Source of the DNA: CBDFKB01 sp965248715
GTDB lineage: Bacteria; Pseudomonadota; Alphaproteobacteria; Rhizobiales; Rhizobiaceae
DNA: 64,000 nucleotides
Direction: 5' to 3'
NCBI GenBank assembly: GCA_965248715.1
Contig: CBDFKB010000007.1
Location: 930,001 to 994,000 of the forward strand
Below, piece after piece: positions 35,058 to 42,987 of the stretch (within the stretch, counting starts at the first letter, position 1; each line of letters begins with the position of its first letter). A model generated the notes under the pieces. The model saw nothing but the letters and a program-made list of their open reading frames with translations. It was not told where the DNA came from and did no database searches. A program made the translations under genes and the position numbers.

Positions 35058-36281
35058 ATGGCTGGACCGCTGAAGGATATCAGGATCCTAGATCTAACGC
35101 GGGTTCTGGCTGGCCCGTGGTGCACGCAAATATTAGCCGATCTGGGCGCCGAAGTGATCAAGATCGAGCGTCCTGGCATGGGGGACGATACCCGCCATTG
35201 GGGTCCGCCATGGCTTGTCGATGCAGATGGCAACGAGACCGCCGAAAGCGGCTACTTTCTTTCAACCAATCGCGGCAAGCATTCGGTGACCGTCGATATT
35301 TCCACCGCCAAGGGTCAGGAAATCATCCGTGCCCTGGCGGCCAAATCAGATGTGGTGATCGAAAATTTCAAGGTCGGTGGATTGCGCAAACAAGGCCTTG
35401 ATCACCAAAGCCTGTGCGCCATCGACCCCAGCCTGATCTATGTGTCGATCACCGGGTTCGGCCAAACCGGGCCGCTCGCCGCCCAGCCGGGCTATGATTA
35501 TCTGGTCCAGGCGCGTGGCGGGCTGATGAGCGTTACCGGAGTGCCGGACGAAATGCCCGGCGCCGGGCCGCAACGGGTCGGAGTGGCAATCGGTGATATC
35601 ACCACCGGGCTTTATGCAGCAATTGCGATACTGGCGGCGCTCAACCACCGCACCGCCACCGGCCAGGGCCAATACATCGACCTGTCGCTGCTCGACACTC
35701 AGGTCGGCTGGCTCGCCAACCAAGCGCTGAACTATTTTCTTTCCGGCGTAGCGCCAACCAGAACCGGTGAATGGCACCCCAATCTTGCCCCTTATCAGCC
35801 ATTTCCGACCATGGACGAGCCGGTGATCATCGCGGTTGGCAATAACAATCAGTTCGCGAAATTGTGCCGTTTCATTGGCCGTGGCGAACTGGCGGCAGAC
35901 GAAAAATTTGCCACCAACCCGGCAAGGGTTAAAAACCGGGCGGCGCTGATCCCGTTGTTAAGTGAAGAGATCGCCAAAAAACCCAGCGCCTATTGGCTGC
36001 AACATTTGCCCACCCAAGGGGTGCCGGCGTGCCCAGTTAATACCATCGACAAGGTGTTTGACGAACCGCAGATCAAACATCGTGGCATCAAAATCGAGCT
36101 TGACCATACCTCCGGCGTCAAAACGCCGGGGCTCGCCAACCCGATCCAGTTTTCCAAAACCAAAATCGACTACAACAAGGCACCGCCAATGCTGGGCGAG
36201 GATACCGACTTTGTATTAGCCAAGGTGCTAGACCTGACGCCGGCCGAGATTGCACGACTGCACGATGACGGGGTGTTGTAG
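35058..36281 (+). CDS. CaiB/BaiF family CoA-transferase
   Basis: Class III CoA-transferase of about 407 residues. Typical text: GPLKDIRILDLTRVLAGPWC, DLGAEVIKIERPGMGDDTR, STNRGKHSVTVDIS, then PGYDYLVQARGGLMSVTG, with the catalytic Asp expected in YD(Y/F) and GDITTGLYAAIAIL. The start ATG follows GGGGGAAATGCC; a Met 18 codons upstream lacks a ribosome site. Divergent from modA by about 110 bases. Acid substrate unknown (succinyl-CoA:carboxylate or carnitine-type). Confidence 0.88.
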   Translation: MAGPLKDIRILDLTRVLAGPWCTQILADLGAEVIKIERPGMGDDTRHWGPPWLVDADGNETAESGYFLSTNRGKHSVTVDISTAKGQEIIRALAAKSDVVIENFKVGGLRKQGLDHQSLCAIDPSLIYVSITGFGQTGPLAAQPGYDYLVQARGGLMSVTGVPDEMPGAGPQRVGVAIGDITTGLYAAIAILAALNHRTATGQGQYIDLSLLDTQVGWLANQALNYFLSGVAPTRTGEWHPNLAPYQPFPTMDEPVIIAVGNNNQFAKLCRFIGRGELAADEKFATNPARVKNRAALIPLLSEEIAKKPSAYWLQHLPTQGVPACPVNTIDKVFDEPQIKHRGIKIELDHTSGVKTPGLANPIQFSKTKIDYNKAPPMLGEDTDFVLAKVLDLTPAEIARLHDDGVL

Positions 36282-36394
36282 GGGAGCCGACACTTTACTT
36301 CCCCCTTGAGTGGGAAGGTAGGCAGACCGTAGTGTTCTCACCCCCATTCTCGGGCTTGACCCGGGAACCCAGAAACCAAACGCAAGTTAGCTCT

Positions 36395-36493
36395 AGCGCT
36401 TGTCACGAAGCCTTGGAATAGCTTCGTCGCGCTATCTCTTTGTTTATGCGTGTCATTTTTCCCAAAACCGGTGCCCACTTTTGGGTGACACGC
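36395..36493 (-). repeat. 101-bp-type intergenic repeat, single reversed copy
   Basis: Reverse complement of the unit found three times at 42587-42889, including the AGCGCTTGTCACGAAGC end and the hairpin with GCGTGTCA/TGACACGC arms. It lies in the 268-base gap between the CaiB/BaiF and alcohol dehydrogenase genes, which also holds another hairpin (CCTTGGGCCGGCGCCCAAGG, 36499-36518). Confidence 0.75.
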
Positions 36494-36549
36494 CCTGGAT
36501 CCTTGGGCCGGCGCCCAAGGATGACTGGTGTGTGCGGGGCGCTTTTCCC

Positions 36550-37707
36550 CTACAGCGCTGCGCGATAGATCGCGGCCGCATCCTTGCGGGTGACCTCACG
36601 CGGATTGTTGACCAGCAGCCGGGTCTGCTTCATTGCGTCATCGGCCATCATCTCCACATCGCTTTCAGCAATGCCGACTTGGCTAAGCTTAGTTTGCAAC
36701 CCCAGTTCTGGGATCAATTCCTCAAAACCGTCGATCAGGATTTCGCCTTCGCTGCGGTTGGTTTCGCGGGCGGCGTCGGGAAACACGATCGGCGCCAATT
36801 CGCCGTACAATTGTTCGGCTGCCGGCAGGTTAAAACGCAGCACGTGCGGCAACACCAACGAGTTGGAAAGCCCGTGTGGCACGTGGAAATGCCCACCGAT
36901 CGGGTAAGCCAGTGCATGCACGGCGGCAACCGGCGCATTGGCAAAGGCCTGGCCGGCCAGCATGGCGCCGAGCAGCATGTTGGAGCGGGCGGTTATGTCG
37001 TTACCGTGCGTAACGGCGCTGCGGATATTTCGGGACAACAATCTAAGTGCCTCGCGGGCGAGCGCGTCGGAGACCGGGTTTTTCTTGTGCGCCGTAGTAT
37101 AGGCCTCGATCGCGTGCACCATTGCGTCGACCCCGGTGGCGGCGGTGGTGTGGGGTGGCACGCCAAGGGTCAAGGTACCGTCGAGCACGGCGATATCGGC
37201 GTAAAGTTGCGGCGAGACAACCCCCTTTTTTTCGTTCTCGCCAGTGGTGATAATCGAGATCGGGGTGACTTCCGACCCAGTGCCAGCAGTAGTCGGCACC
37301 TGGACCAGCGGCAAGCGTTGGTCTTGGCACATGTTGACGCCGTAGATCGCATCGAGCGCTTGGTCGGATCGCAGCAGATAGGCGGCCAGTTTGGCAACAT
37401 CCATCGAACTGCCGCCACCGAACCCGACCACGCTTTTAGCGCCGGCCGCGCGACCGGCCGCAACCGCAGCGATCACCACATCAACCGGCGGATCGGCAAC
37501 AACTTCGGCAAACACAGTAGGCTGAAGGCCCGCTTTTTCGAGCCCCTCAAGCGCCGGCGCGGCAATACCGAGATCGATCAAAAGCGCATCGGTGACGAAC
37601 AGCACCGGGGCGACAAGCGTGTTGCCACAAAGTTCTGCCAGCCGCGCCGCGGCACCGGCTTCGAAGATCATTTGCTTGGTGGTCTGAAAGGTAAAGTCGA
37701 CGGTCAT
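36550..37707 (-). CDS. Iron-containing alcohol dehydrogenase
   Basis: 385 residues, type III ADH. Cofactor-binding GFGGGSSMDVAKLAAYL, PTTAGTGSEVTPISIIT and the metal-binding HALAYPIGGHFHVPHGLSN with its His residues; a further metal Asp/His lies upstream in the MVHAIEAYT block. Oxidises or reduces an alcohol/aldehyde or an alpha-keto-acid-type substrate; the exact one is not deducible. Converges with the CaiB/BaiF gene. Confidence 0.9.
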   Translation of the reverse strand: MTVDFTFQTTKQMIFEAGAAARLAELCGNTLVAPVLFVTDALLIDLGIAAPALEGLEKAGLQPTVFAEVVADPPVDVVIAAVAAGRAAGAKSVVGFGGGSSMDVAKLAAYLLRSDQALDAIYGVNMCQDQRLPLVQVPTTAGTGSEVTPISIITTGENEKKGVVSPQLYADIAVLDGTLTLGVPPHTTAATGVDAMVHAIEAYTTAHKKNPVSDALAREALRLLSRNIRSAVTHGNDITARSNMLLGAMLAGQAFANAPVAAVHALAYPIGGHFHVPHGLSNSLVLPHVLRFNLPAAEQLYGELAPIVFPDAARETNRSEGEILIDGFEELIPELGLQTKLSQVGIAESDVEMMADDAMKQTRLLVNNPREVTRKDAAAIYRAAL

Positions 37708-37770
37708 TTATGCAGCTCCGATCAATAGTAATAGTTGAGACGGCATCCCGTGCTAGAGTATCCGTATTAA

Positions 37771-38709
37771 TCAAGCGATGTTTTTGCTCCACATTCGTTG
37801 ATCCCTTAGGAGGGCGTTTGCGAGTACGATGAGTTTTCGCATGACAGCGGTTATGGCGACTTTTGACGGTTTTCCTGCTGCTTTGAGCTGATCATATTTG
37901 GCCTTCATATCTGGATTGAACCGGGTTGCCACGAGCGCCGGCATATAGAGCGCCTGGCGCACGTGCGAACGACCACCTTGAACGAAGGCCTGTCCTTTTC
38001 GTTTTCCGGACTGTCGTAGCATTGGGGCCGTGCCGGACAGACCGGCCGCAGTCTGGCTGTTCAAGGTGCCGAGCTCGGGCATGTCGATGAGCAACGCCAT
38101 CGCGGAACGCTCAGCGACACCGGGAATGCTTGTCAAGATAGTGAACCTTGCGGCTAGTGTGGGGTCGTTTTTGATGATGTCCATGATTGCCTTCTCGATC
38201 TGGGCCAAGTGTTCTTCGATCTGCTTCAAGCGCTGTTCGACTTGACGTTTGAGGATCGTCACGCAAAGGTTTTTCTGACGGTTCTTGGCGGCGGTCCGGT
38301 CCTTGATGAGAGCTATGCGGGCGACATGCATATCCTTGAGATTACACAGGATCTGCGGCACAGCCGGGCGTGTCCGGGGTTCGATGGCAACGCCGAAGCG
38401 TGCCAACAGGGCGGCATCCATCTTATCCGTCTTGGCCAGTTGACCAAGCGCCTGGCCAAACCGCTTGGCATGGAGAGGATTGATCTTGGCCAGAGGCAGG
38501 TCAGCCCGGCTCAACGCACGCTCAAAGGCGCGGTGATAAGGACCGGTTGCCTCGAAAACAATTCGGGAGACAGGCTCCTTGCCCAGCCATTTGACCAGGC
38601 ATCGAAAACCTTGTGGATTGTTGGTGAACTGGCGATGCTTGCCTTCGGGATGGCGATGAACGTCCAAAGTCTCTTTCGAAATGTCCACGCCGATGGTAGA
38701 TTGTGTCAT
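37771..38709 (-). CDS. IS110-family transposase
   Basis: DEDD transposase/recombinase. TIGVDISKETLDVHRHPEG (first Asp) starts at the ATG at 38709; the frame is open to 38790 but that part is not conserved. KTDKMDAALLARFG carries the next acidic residues. The C-terminal transposase_20 domain shows SIPGVAERSAMALLIDMPEL and RQSGKRKGQAFVQGGRSHVR. IS110 elements lack long terminal repeats, so the ends are not visible. It appears intact. Confidence 0.88.
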   Translation of the reverse strand: MTQSTIGVDISKETLDVHRHPEGKHRQFTNNPQGFRCLVKWLGKEPVSRIVFEATGPYHRAFERALSRADLPLAKINPLHAKRFGQALGQLAKTDKMDAALLARFGVAIEPRTRPAVPQILCNLKDMHVARIALIKDRTAAKNRQKNLCVTILKRQVEQRLKQIEEHLAQIEKAIMDIIKNDPTLAARFTILTSIPGVAERSAMALLIDMPELGTLNSQTAAGLSGTAPMLRQSGKRKGQAFVQGGRSHVRQALYMPALVATRFNPDMKAKYDQLKAAGKPSKVAITAVMRKLIVLANALLRDQRMWSKNIA

Positions 38710-38840
38710 CTTTTCCGCGCCTTTGCTTGTCATGCGGGCCTTCATGCCCTGGTATCCATTCAGGCCATTGGAAAAGACGAGGGTGATCATACTCTAGCTC
38801 GGCCCGTAAAACGGCCAGCACTTTCACGATCCATCCCTCG

Positions 38841-38873
38841 CCGCCGCAAGGGAGGTGGGCCTCCCCGCGGCGG
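38841..38873. repeat. GC-rich palindrome beside IS110
   Basis: CCGCCGC and GCGGCGG arms enclose a nested GGAGG/CCTCC pair. It lies 130 bases upstream of the transposase start. Such a hairpin could be the genomic palindrome that IS110/IS1111-type elements target. Confidence 0.45.
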
Positions 38874-39011
38874 AACCAAGTATGCCCGAACAACACGGAA
38901 AATCATAAGACAAGCACTTTTCGCGATTTGTGAATCGCAAATAATTTCTCTATCTATTTGTTTTATCGCACAATTTATTTGAAAACCGGCCATCACTTTT
39001 CAGATTGTGCT

Positions 39012-40124
39012 CTAGCCGGTGCCAAATTGCACCGCCAGTTCGTCAATCCAATTTAACTGCTCGGCGGTAAACCGTTCGCTGGGCTGTTGGCGCTCAAGGC
39101 GCTGGCGCAGCGGATCGGGCACCTGGATATCAGTGCCTGACAATTCTTCTATCACCGCATGACCGCAAAAAGGTACGTGCAATTCCGAATAGCCGCCCTC
39201 GTGAACCGCGACCAATTTGCCGCTGCACACGGTATCAGCGACCGCCATCATTTGCCTAGTCATGACGCGAAAGGTTTCAGACGTGGCCAGCATACGCGAC
39301 AAGGGGTCGATGCCGGATGCGTCAAATCCGCAGGCGATGATCACTACCTGCGGCGCGAACCGGGTAAGCGATGGCACCACAATGCGCTCGAAGGCATGGC
39401 GATAGGCCAGGTCGCCGGCGCCCGGCGGCAGGGGAATGTTGATGTTGCAACCCTTGCCAGGGCCTATACCAACAACCGAAGCACTGCCGCTGTCGGGCGG
39501 GTAATTGTTTTCCTGGTGTAGGGAAATCGTCAGCACATCATTGCGGTCAAGAAAGATCGCTTCGGTGCCGTTGCCATGATGAACATCCCAATCAACCACC
39601 GCGAACTTCTTGGCCTTGCCGGCAGCGATCGCCGCCTCGATGGCAATGGCGATATTGGCCAACAGGCAGAAGCCCATCGGATAGTCGGCCAAACAATGAT
39701 GGCCAGGCGGGCGCGACAGGGCATAGGCATTGTTCGCCTTACCGTCCAACACGTCGAACAATGCGGATTTGGTCAGGCCGGCGGAAATCAACCCGATCTC
39801 ATAACCGCCAGGTCCGAACGGGGTGCGTTGGCCTAGTTCACCGCCATCCCCAGCGCTCAGGGCTTTGAAGGCGTTGATATAGCGCGCGGTGTGGACCCTA
39901 AGCGCGTCTTCGTCGCTCGCAGGCCGGCAGTGTGGGGTCGCAAGCTCGGCCATCAGGCCCGACACTTCGAGCAGGTTCTTCAGTCGCCGCTTGGTCTCCG
40001 GGTTTTCCGGCAAGCCGCCGGCTCCCATCGGCTGCACGAAACCGCCGACCGGTGCCATCGACGCGTAATGACCGCCGCCGTGCCAAAAACATTTTTCGTC
40101 GCTGTAAAAACCGGTTGGTGCCAT
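39012..40124 (-). CDS. Histone deacetylase-family hydrolase (class II type)
   Basis: 370 residues, zinc amidohydrolase of the HDAC/acetylpolyamine amidohydrolase/acetoin-utilisation superfamily. Motifs: SRPPGHHCLADYPMGFC (general base His pair), VVDWDVHHGNGTEAIF (zinc Asp and His), ACGFDASGIDPLSRM (zinc Asp) and VHEGGYS. In bacteria such enzymes deacetylate polyamines, small amides or proteins. It is divergent from the SDR gene by 42 bases, so a shared promoter region is likely. Confidence 0.88.
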   Translation of the reverse strand: MAPTGFYSDEKCFWHGGGHYASMAPVGGFVQPMGAGGLPENPETKRRLKNLLEVSGLMAELATPHCRPASDEDALRVHTARYINAFKALSAGDGGELGQRTPFGPGGYEIGLISAGLTKSALFDVLDGKANNAYALSRPPGHHCLADYPMGFCLLANIAIAIEAAIAAGKAKKFAVVDWDVHHGNGTEAIFLDRNDVLTISLHQENNYPPDSGSASVVGIGPGKGCNINIPLPPGAGDLAYRHAFERIVVPSLTRFAPQVVIIACGFDASGIDPLSRMLATSETFRVMTRQMMAVADTVCSGKLVAVHEGGYSELHVPFCGHAVIEELSGTDIQVPDPLRQRLERQQPSERFTAEQLNWIDELAVQFGTG

Positions 40125-40166
40125 GGGTCAAGAAATCTCGATTGCGGTTGACGTGGTTGGAGGCCG

Positions 40167-41000
40167 ATGAAACGATATGACAACGAAATCAGAACTGGCG
40201 CGGGCAGGCAAGTAGACACAATGTCAGGCGACACAAAGAGCGGCAAAAAATTCGAAGGGCACGATGCGAAAAACCGCTCGGTGCTGGTTATGGGCGCCGG
40301 CGCCGCCACCGGTTCGGCAATTGCCAGGCGGTTTGGCATCGAGGGTTACCAGATATGCCTGGCGCGCCGCGACAAACGGGTCGCCGGTGCCTCGAGCGAT
40401 ATTGCGGCAACTTTTCGTGACCAGGGGATCACCGCGCACGGCTTTACCTGCGACGCCCGCCACGAGAGCGAAGTTGCCGGCCTGATCGACCGCATTGAAG
40501 CGGAAATCGCGCCGCTTGAGGTGGTGGTGTTCAACATCGGTGGCAATGTACGGTTTCCGATCCGCGATACCACTACGCGGGTATTTGAAAAAGTGTGGCA
40601 GATGGCTTGCTATGCCGGCTTTTTGACCGGGCGCGAAGCGGCCAGGGTGATGGTGCCACGCCAGCGCGGCACAATCCTTTTTACCGGCGCCACCGCGTCA
40701 TTGCGTGGTGGCAGCGGCTATGTGGCGTTTTCCGCCGCCAAGGCCGGCTTGCGCATGGTGGCGCAATCGATGGCCCGGGAACTGGGGCCACAAGGCGTTC
40801 ATGTCGGCCATGTTGTGATCGACGGTGCCATCGACACCGAATTTATTGCCGAGCGGTTTCCCGACAAATATGAAACCCGGGACCAGGATGGAATATTGTG
40901 CCCGACCGAAATTGCCGAAGCTTATTGGGCTCTGCACGCCCAGCACCGAAGTGCATGGACGTTTGAACTCGACCTCAGGCCGTGGATCGAAAACTGGTAG
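40167..41000 (+). CDS. SDR-family protein with Phe in place of the catalytic Tyr
   Basis: 277 residues. Cofactor site VMGAGAATGSAIARRF and NIGGNVRFP (NNAG equivalent). The YxxxK block reads YVAFSAAKAG, so the residue four before Lys is Phe, not Tyr; GATASLRGG supplies a Ser/Thr. Related SDRs with this substitution are known, and their chemistry is uncertain. The ATG at 40167 follows GGAGG with five bases spacing. First gene of a three-gene operon with a DsbA-like isomerase and a haloalkane dehalogenase (gaps 11 and 10 bases). Confidence 0.82.
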   Translation: MKRYDNEIRTGAGRQVDTMSGDTKSGKKFEGHDAKNRSVLVMGAGAATGSAIARRFGIEGYQICLARRDKRVAGASSDIAATFRDQGITAHGFTCDARHESEVAGLIDRIEAEIAPLEVVVFNIGGNVRFPIRDTTTRVFEKVWQMACYAGFLTGREAARVMVPRQRGTILFTGATASLRGGSGYVAFSAAKAGLRMVAQSMARELGPQGVHVGHVVIDGAIDTEFIAERFPDKYETRDQDGILCPTEIAEAYWALHAQHRSAWTFELDLRPWIENW

Positions 41001-41011
41001 GAGAACCATTG

Positions 41012-41611
41012 ATGTCGAACCAAGTGGAATTCTTTTTCGACTATGTTAGCACCGCAACTTACATCGCCTATCAGATCGGATTGCCGAGAATTAGGGCTGC
41101 CGGCGCAAAGATTGTGTGGAAACCGATGTTGCTCGGCGCGGTTTTTAAGGCGACCGGCAATTCGTCACCGATATCCGTACCGGCCAAGGGCAAATGGATG
41201 TTCGATGATCTAAGCCGCACCGTCGCCAAGCACGATATTCCTTTTACCATGAACCCGGCCTTCCCGATCAATACGGTTACCGCATTGCGCGGTGCGTTTG
41301 CGGCCGAGGAATTAGGTGCCGAAACCTATGGCGCCTATAACGACGCCATGTTTGCGGCGATGTGGCAGCAGGCCAGGGACATTTCCAAGCCGGAAATATT
41401 GATGGAAGTCCTGCATGCGGCCGGCTTGCCCGCCGACAAAATCGCCGCCCGGGTGCAGGATCAGGCGATCAAGGACAAATTACGCGCCACCACCGATGAT
41501 GCGATCGCGCGTGGCGTGTTCGGGGCACCTAGTTTTTTCGTCAACGGCGAAATGCATTGGGGCAGCGACCGCATTGACGAAGTAATTGAAGCGCTCAACC
41601 AAGTTGCATAG
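41012..41611 (+). CDS. DsbA-like protein, 2-hydroxychromene-2-carboxylate isomerase family
   Basis: 199 residues, kappa-GST/HCCA isomerase fold: EFFFDYVSTATYIAYQ at the N-terminus (Ser replaces the DsbA Cys), PMLLGAVFKATGN, and GVFGAPSFFVNGEMHWGSDR at the C-terminus. HCCA isomerases are glutathione-dependent and act in naphthalene-type degradation; related proteins are general GSH transferases. ATG 41012 has AGGAG nearby. It lies between the SDR and the dehalogenase genes, suggesting processing of a halogenated or aromatic compound (inference). Confidence 0.83.
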   Translation: MSNQVEFFFDYVSTATYIAYQIGLPRIRAAGAKIVWKPMLLGAVFKATGNSSPISVPAKGKWMFDDLSRTVAKHDIPFTMNPAFPINTVTALRGAFAAEELGAETYGAYNDAMFAAMWQQARDISKPEILMEVLHAAGLPADKIAARVQDQAIKDKLRATTDDAIARGVFGAPSFFVNGEMHWGSDRIDEVIEALNQVA

Positions 41612-41621
41612 GGAGGCCGAA

Positions 41622-42506
41622 ATGCCAATTTCCGACCAGCCATTTGCCAACAAGAAATTCGCCGATATTCACGGTGCGTCCATGGCCTATATCGACGATG
41701 GAGAAGGGGACCCGATCGTCTTTCAGCACGGCAACCCGACCTCGTCTTATCTGTGGCGCAACGTCATGCCCCATTGCGCGAACCTGGGCCGTCTTGTCGC
41801 CTGCGATCTGATCGGCATGGGCGACAGCGCCAAACTGCCCGACAGCGGTCCTGAGCGCTACACTTTTGCCGAGCATTGCAACTATCTATACGCGCTGTGG
41901 GACTTTCTGGCACTTGGCGATCAGGTGACCTTGGTGCTGCATGATTGGGGTTCGGCATTGGGCTTTTACTGGGCGATGCAAAACCCGGACCGGGTGAAAG
42001 CCATCGTCTATATGGAAGCGATCACAGCTCCGGTAGCCTGGGCCGACTGGCCGCAAGCGGCCCGCAATATTTTCCAAGCCATGCGCTCTCCGGCCGGCGA
42101 GGAATTGGTGCTGGAAAAAAACATCTTTGTTGAGCGGATTTTACCCTCGGCGATTATCCGCGATCTGACCGAAAGCGAAATGGCGGAATATCGTCGCCCG
42201 TTTCTGGAAGCTGGTGAAGGCCGGCGCCCGACCCTGACCTGGCCGCGGCAAATCCCGGTCGAAGGCGATCCGGCCGACGTGGCGGCGATTGTCGAAACCT
42301 ATGGCCCGTGGTTGGCCGGATCGGATATTCCGAAATTATTCATCAATGCTGAGCCGGGCTCGATTTTGACCGGCAAGCCGCGCGATTTCTGCCGTACCTG
42401 GCCCAACCAGCGCGAGGTGACAGTCGCCGGCACCCACTTCATCCAAGAAGACAGCGCCGATGAAATTGGTAAGGCGATTGCCGAATTTCTCGATAGATTA
42501 GGCTAA
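41622..42506 (+). CDS. Haloalkane dehalogenase (alpha/beta hydrolase)
   Basis: 294 residues, subfamily HLD-II by look. Halide-stabilising Asn in FQHGNPTSSYLWRN, nucleophile Asp and halide Trp in VLHDWGSALGF, acid Glu in LFINAEPGSIL and base His in AGTHFIQEDS. All five key residues are present, so hydrolytic dehalogenation of haloalkanes to alcohols is well supported. The ATG follows GGGAGG. It ends the operon; only repeats follow. Inducer and natural substrate are unknown. Confidence 0.92.
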   Translation: MPISDQPFANKKFADIHGASMAYIDDGEGDPIVFQHGNPTSSYLWRNVMPHCANLGRLVACDLIGMGDSAKLPDSGPERYTFAEHCNYLYALWDFLALGDQVTLVLHDWGSALGFYWAMQNPDRVKAIVYMEAITAPVAWADWPQAARNIFQAMRSPAGEELVLEKNIFVERILPSAIIRDLTESEMAEYRRPFLEAGEGRRPTLTWPRQIPVEGDPADVAAIVETYGPWLAGSDIPKLFINAEPGSILTGKPRDFCRTWPNQREVTVAGTHFIQEDSADEIGKAIAEFLDRLG

Positions 42507-42586
42507 AGCTATCCAATAATTCTGCCAAGGGTTTGTAAGACCACATCAATCTCATCATCGTTTGCACACCGTCATTGGGTATTTTT

Positions 42587-42889
42587 AGAGCGTGTCACCC
42601 AAAAGTGGGTGCCGGTTTTGGGAAAATGACACGCATAAACAATCAGTTAGCGCAGCGAATCGAATCCATCGCTTCGTGACAAGCGCTAGAGCGTGTCACC
42701 CAAAAGTGGGTACCGGTTTTGGGAAAATGACACGCATAAACAATCAGATAGCGCGGCGAAGCTATTCCAATGCTTCGTGACAAGCGCTAGAGCGTGTCAC
42801 CCAAAAGTGGGTACCGGTTTTGGGAAAATGACACGCATAAACCAAGAGATAGCGCGACGAAGCAAATCCTACGCTTCGTGACAAGCGCT
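42587..42889 (+). repeat. Three tandem copies of a 101 bp intergenic mosaic repeat
   Basis: Units at 42587-42687, 42688-42788 and 42789-42889, each exactly 101 bases. Each has a long hairpin (GCGTGTCA...TGACACGC arms enclosing CCCAAAA...TTTTGGG) and a second, weaker hairpin ending in GCTTCGTGACAAGCGCT. This resembles the Rhizobiales intergenic mosaic elements (RIME-type). Open frames across the array are by-products of the repeat. Confidence 0.85.
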
Positions 42890-42987
42890 AGCGTCTGACA
42901 TTGAATTTTCACCCTCCGTTACGGTGTTGCTCACCTTCTATATCGTGTGGTTTCCATAACAGGCAAAAAACTTTGATTTGTAGGCTC

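Noticed and set aside
34946..35233. Extended N-terminus of modA to 35233
   Set aside because: The added 96 residues are not part of the ModA fold, would bury the signal peptide, and overlap the divergent CaiB/BaiF gene start.
36400..37728. Long 442-codon plus-strand frame
   Set aside because: It is antisense to the iron-containing alcohol dehydrogenase, which has clear motifs; long antisense frames are common in GC-rich genes.
42592..42881. Overlapping 62-codon frames with repeated SPKSG.RFWENDTHKQ text
   Set aside because: They are the translation of the 101 bp tandem repeat and have no ribosome sites.
42587..42889. Possible CRISPR array
   Set aside because: The units abut directly without spacers, are 101 bases long, contain two hairpins each, and no cas genes are present.
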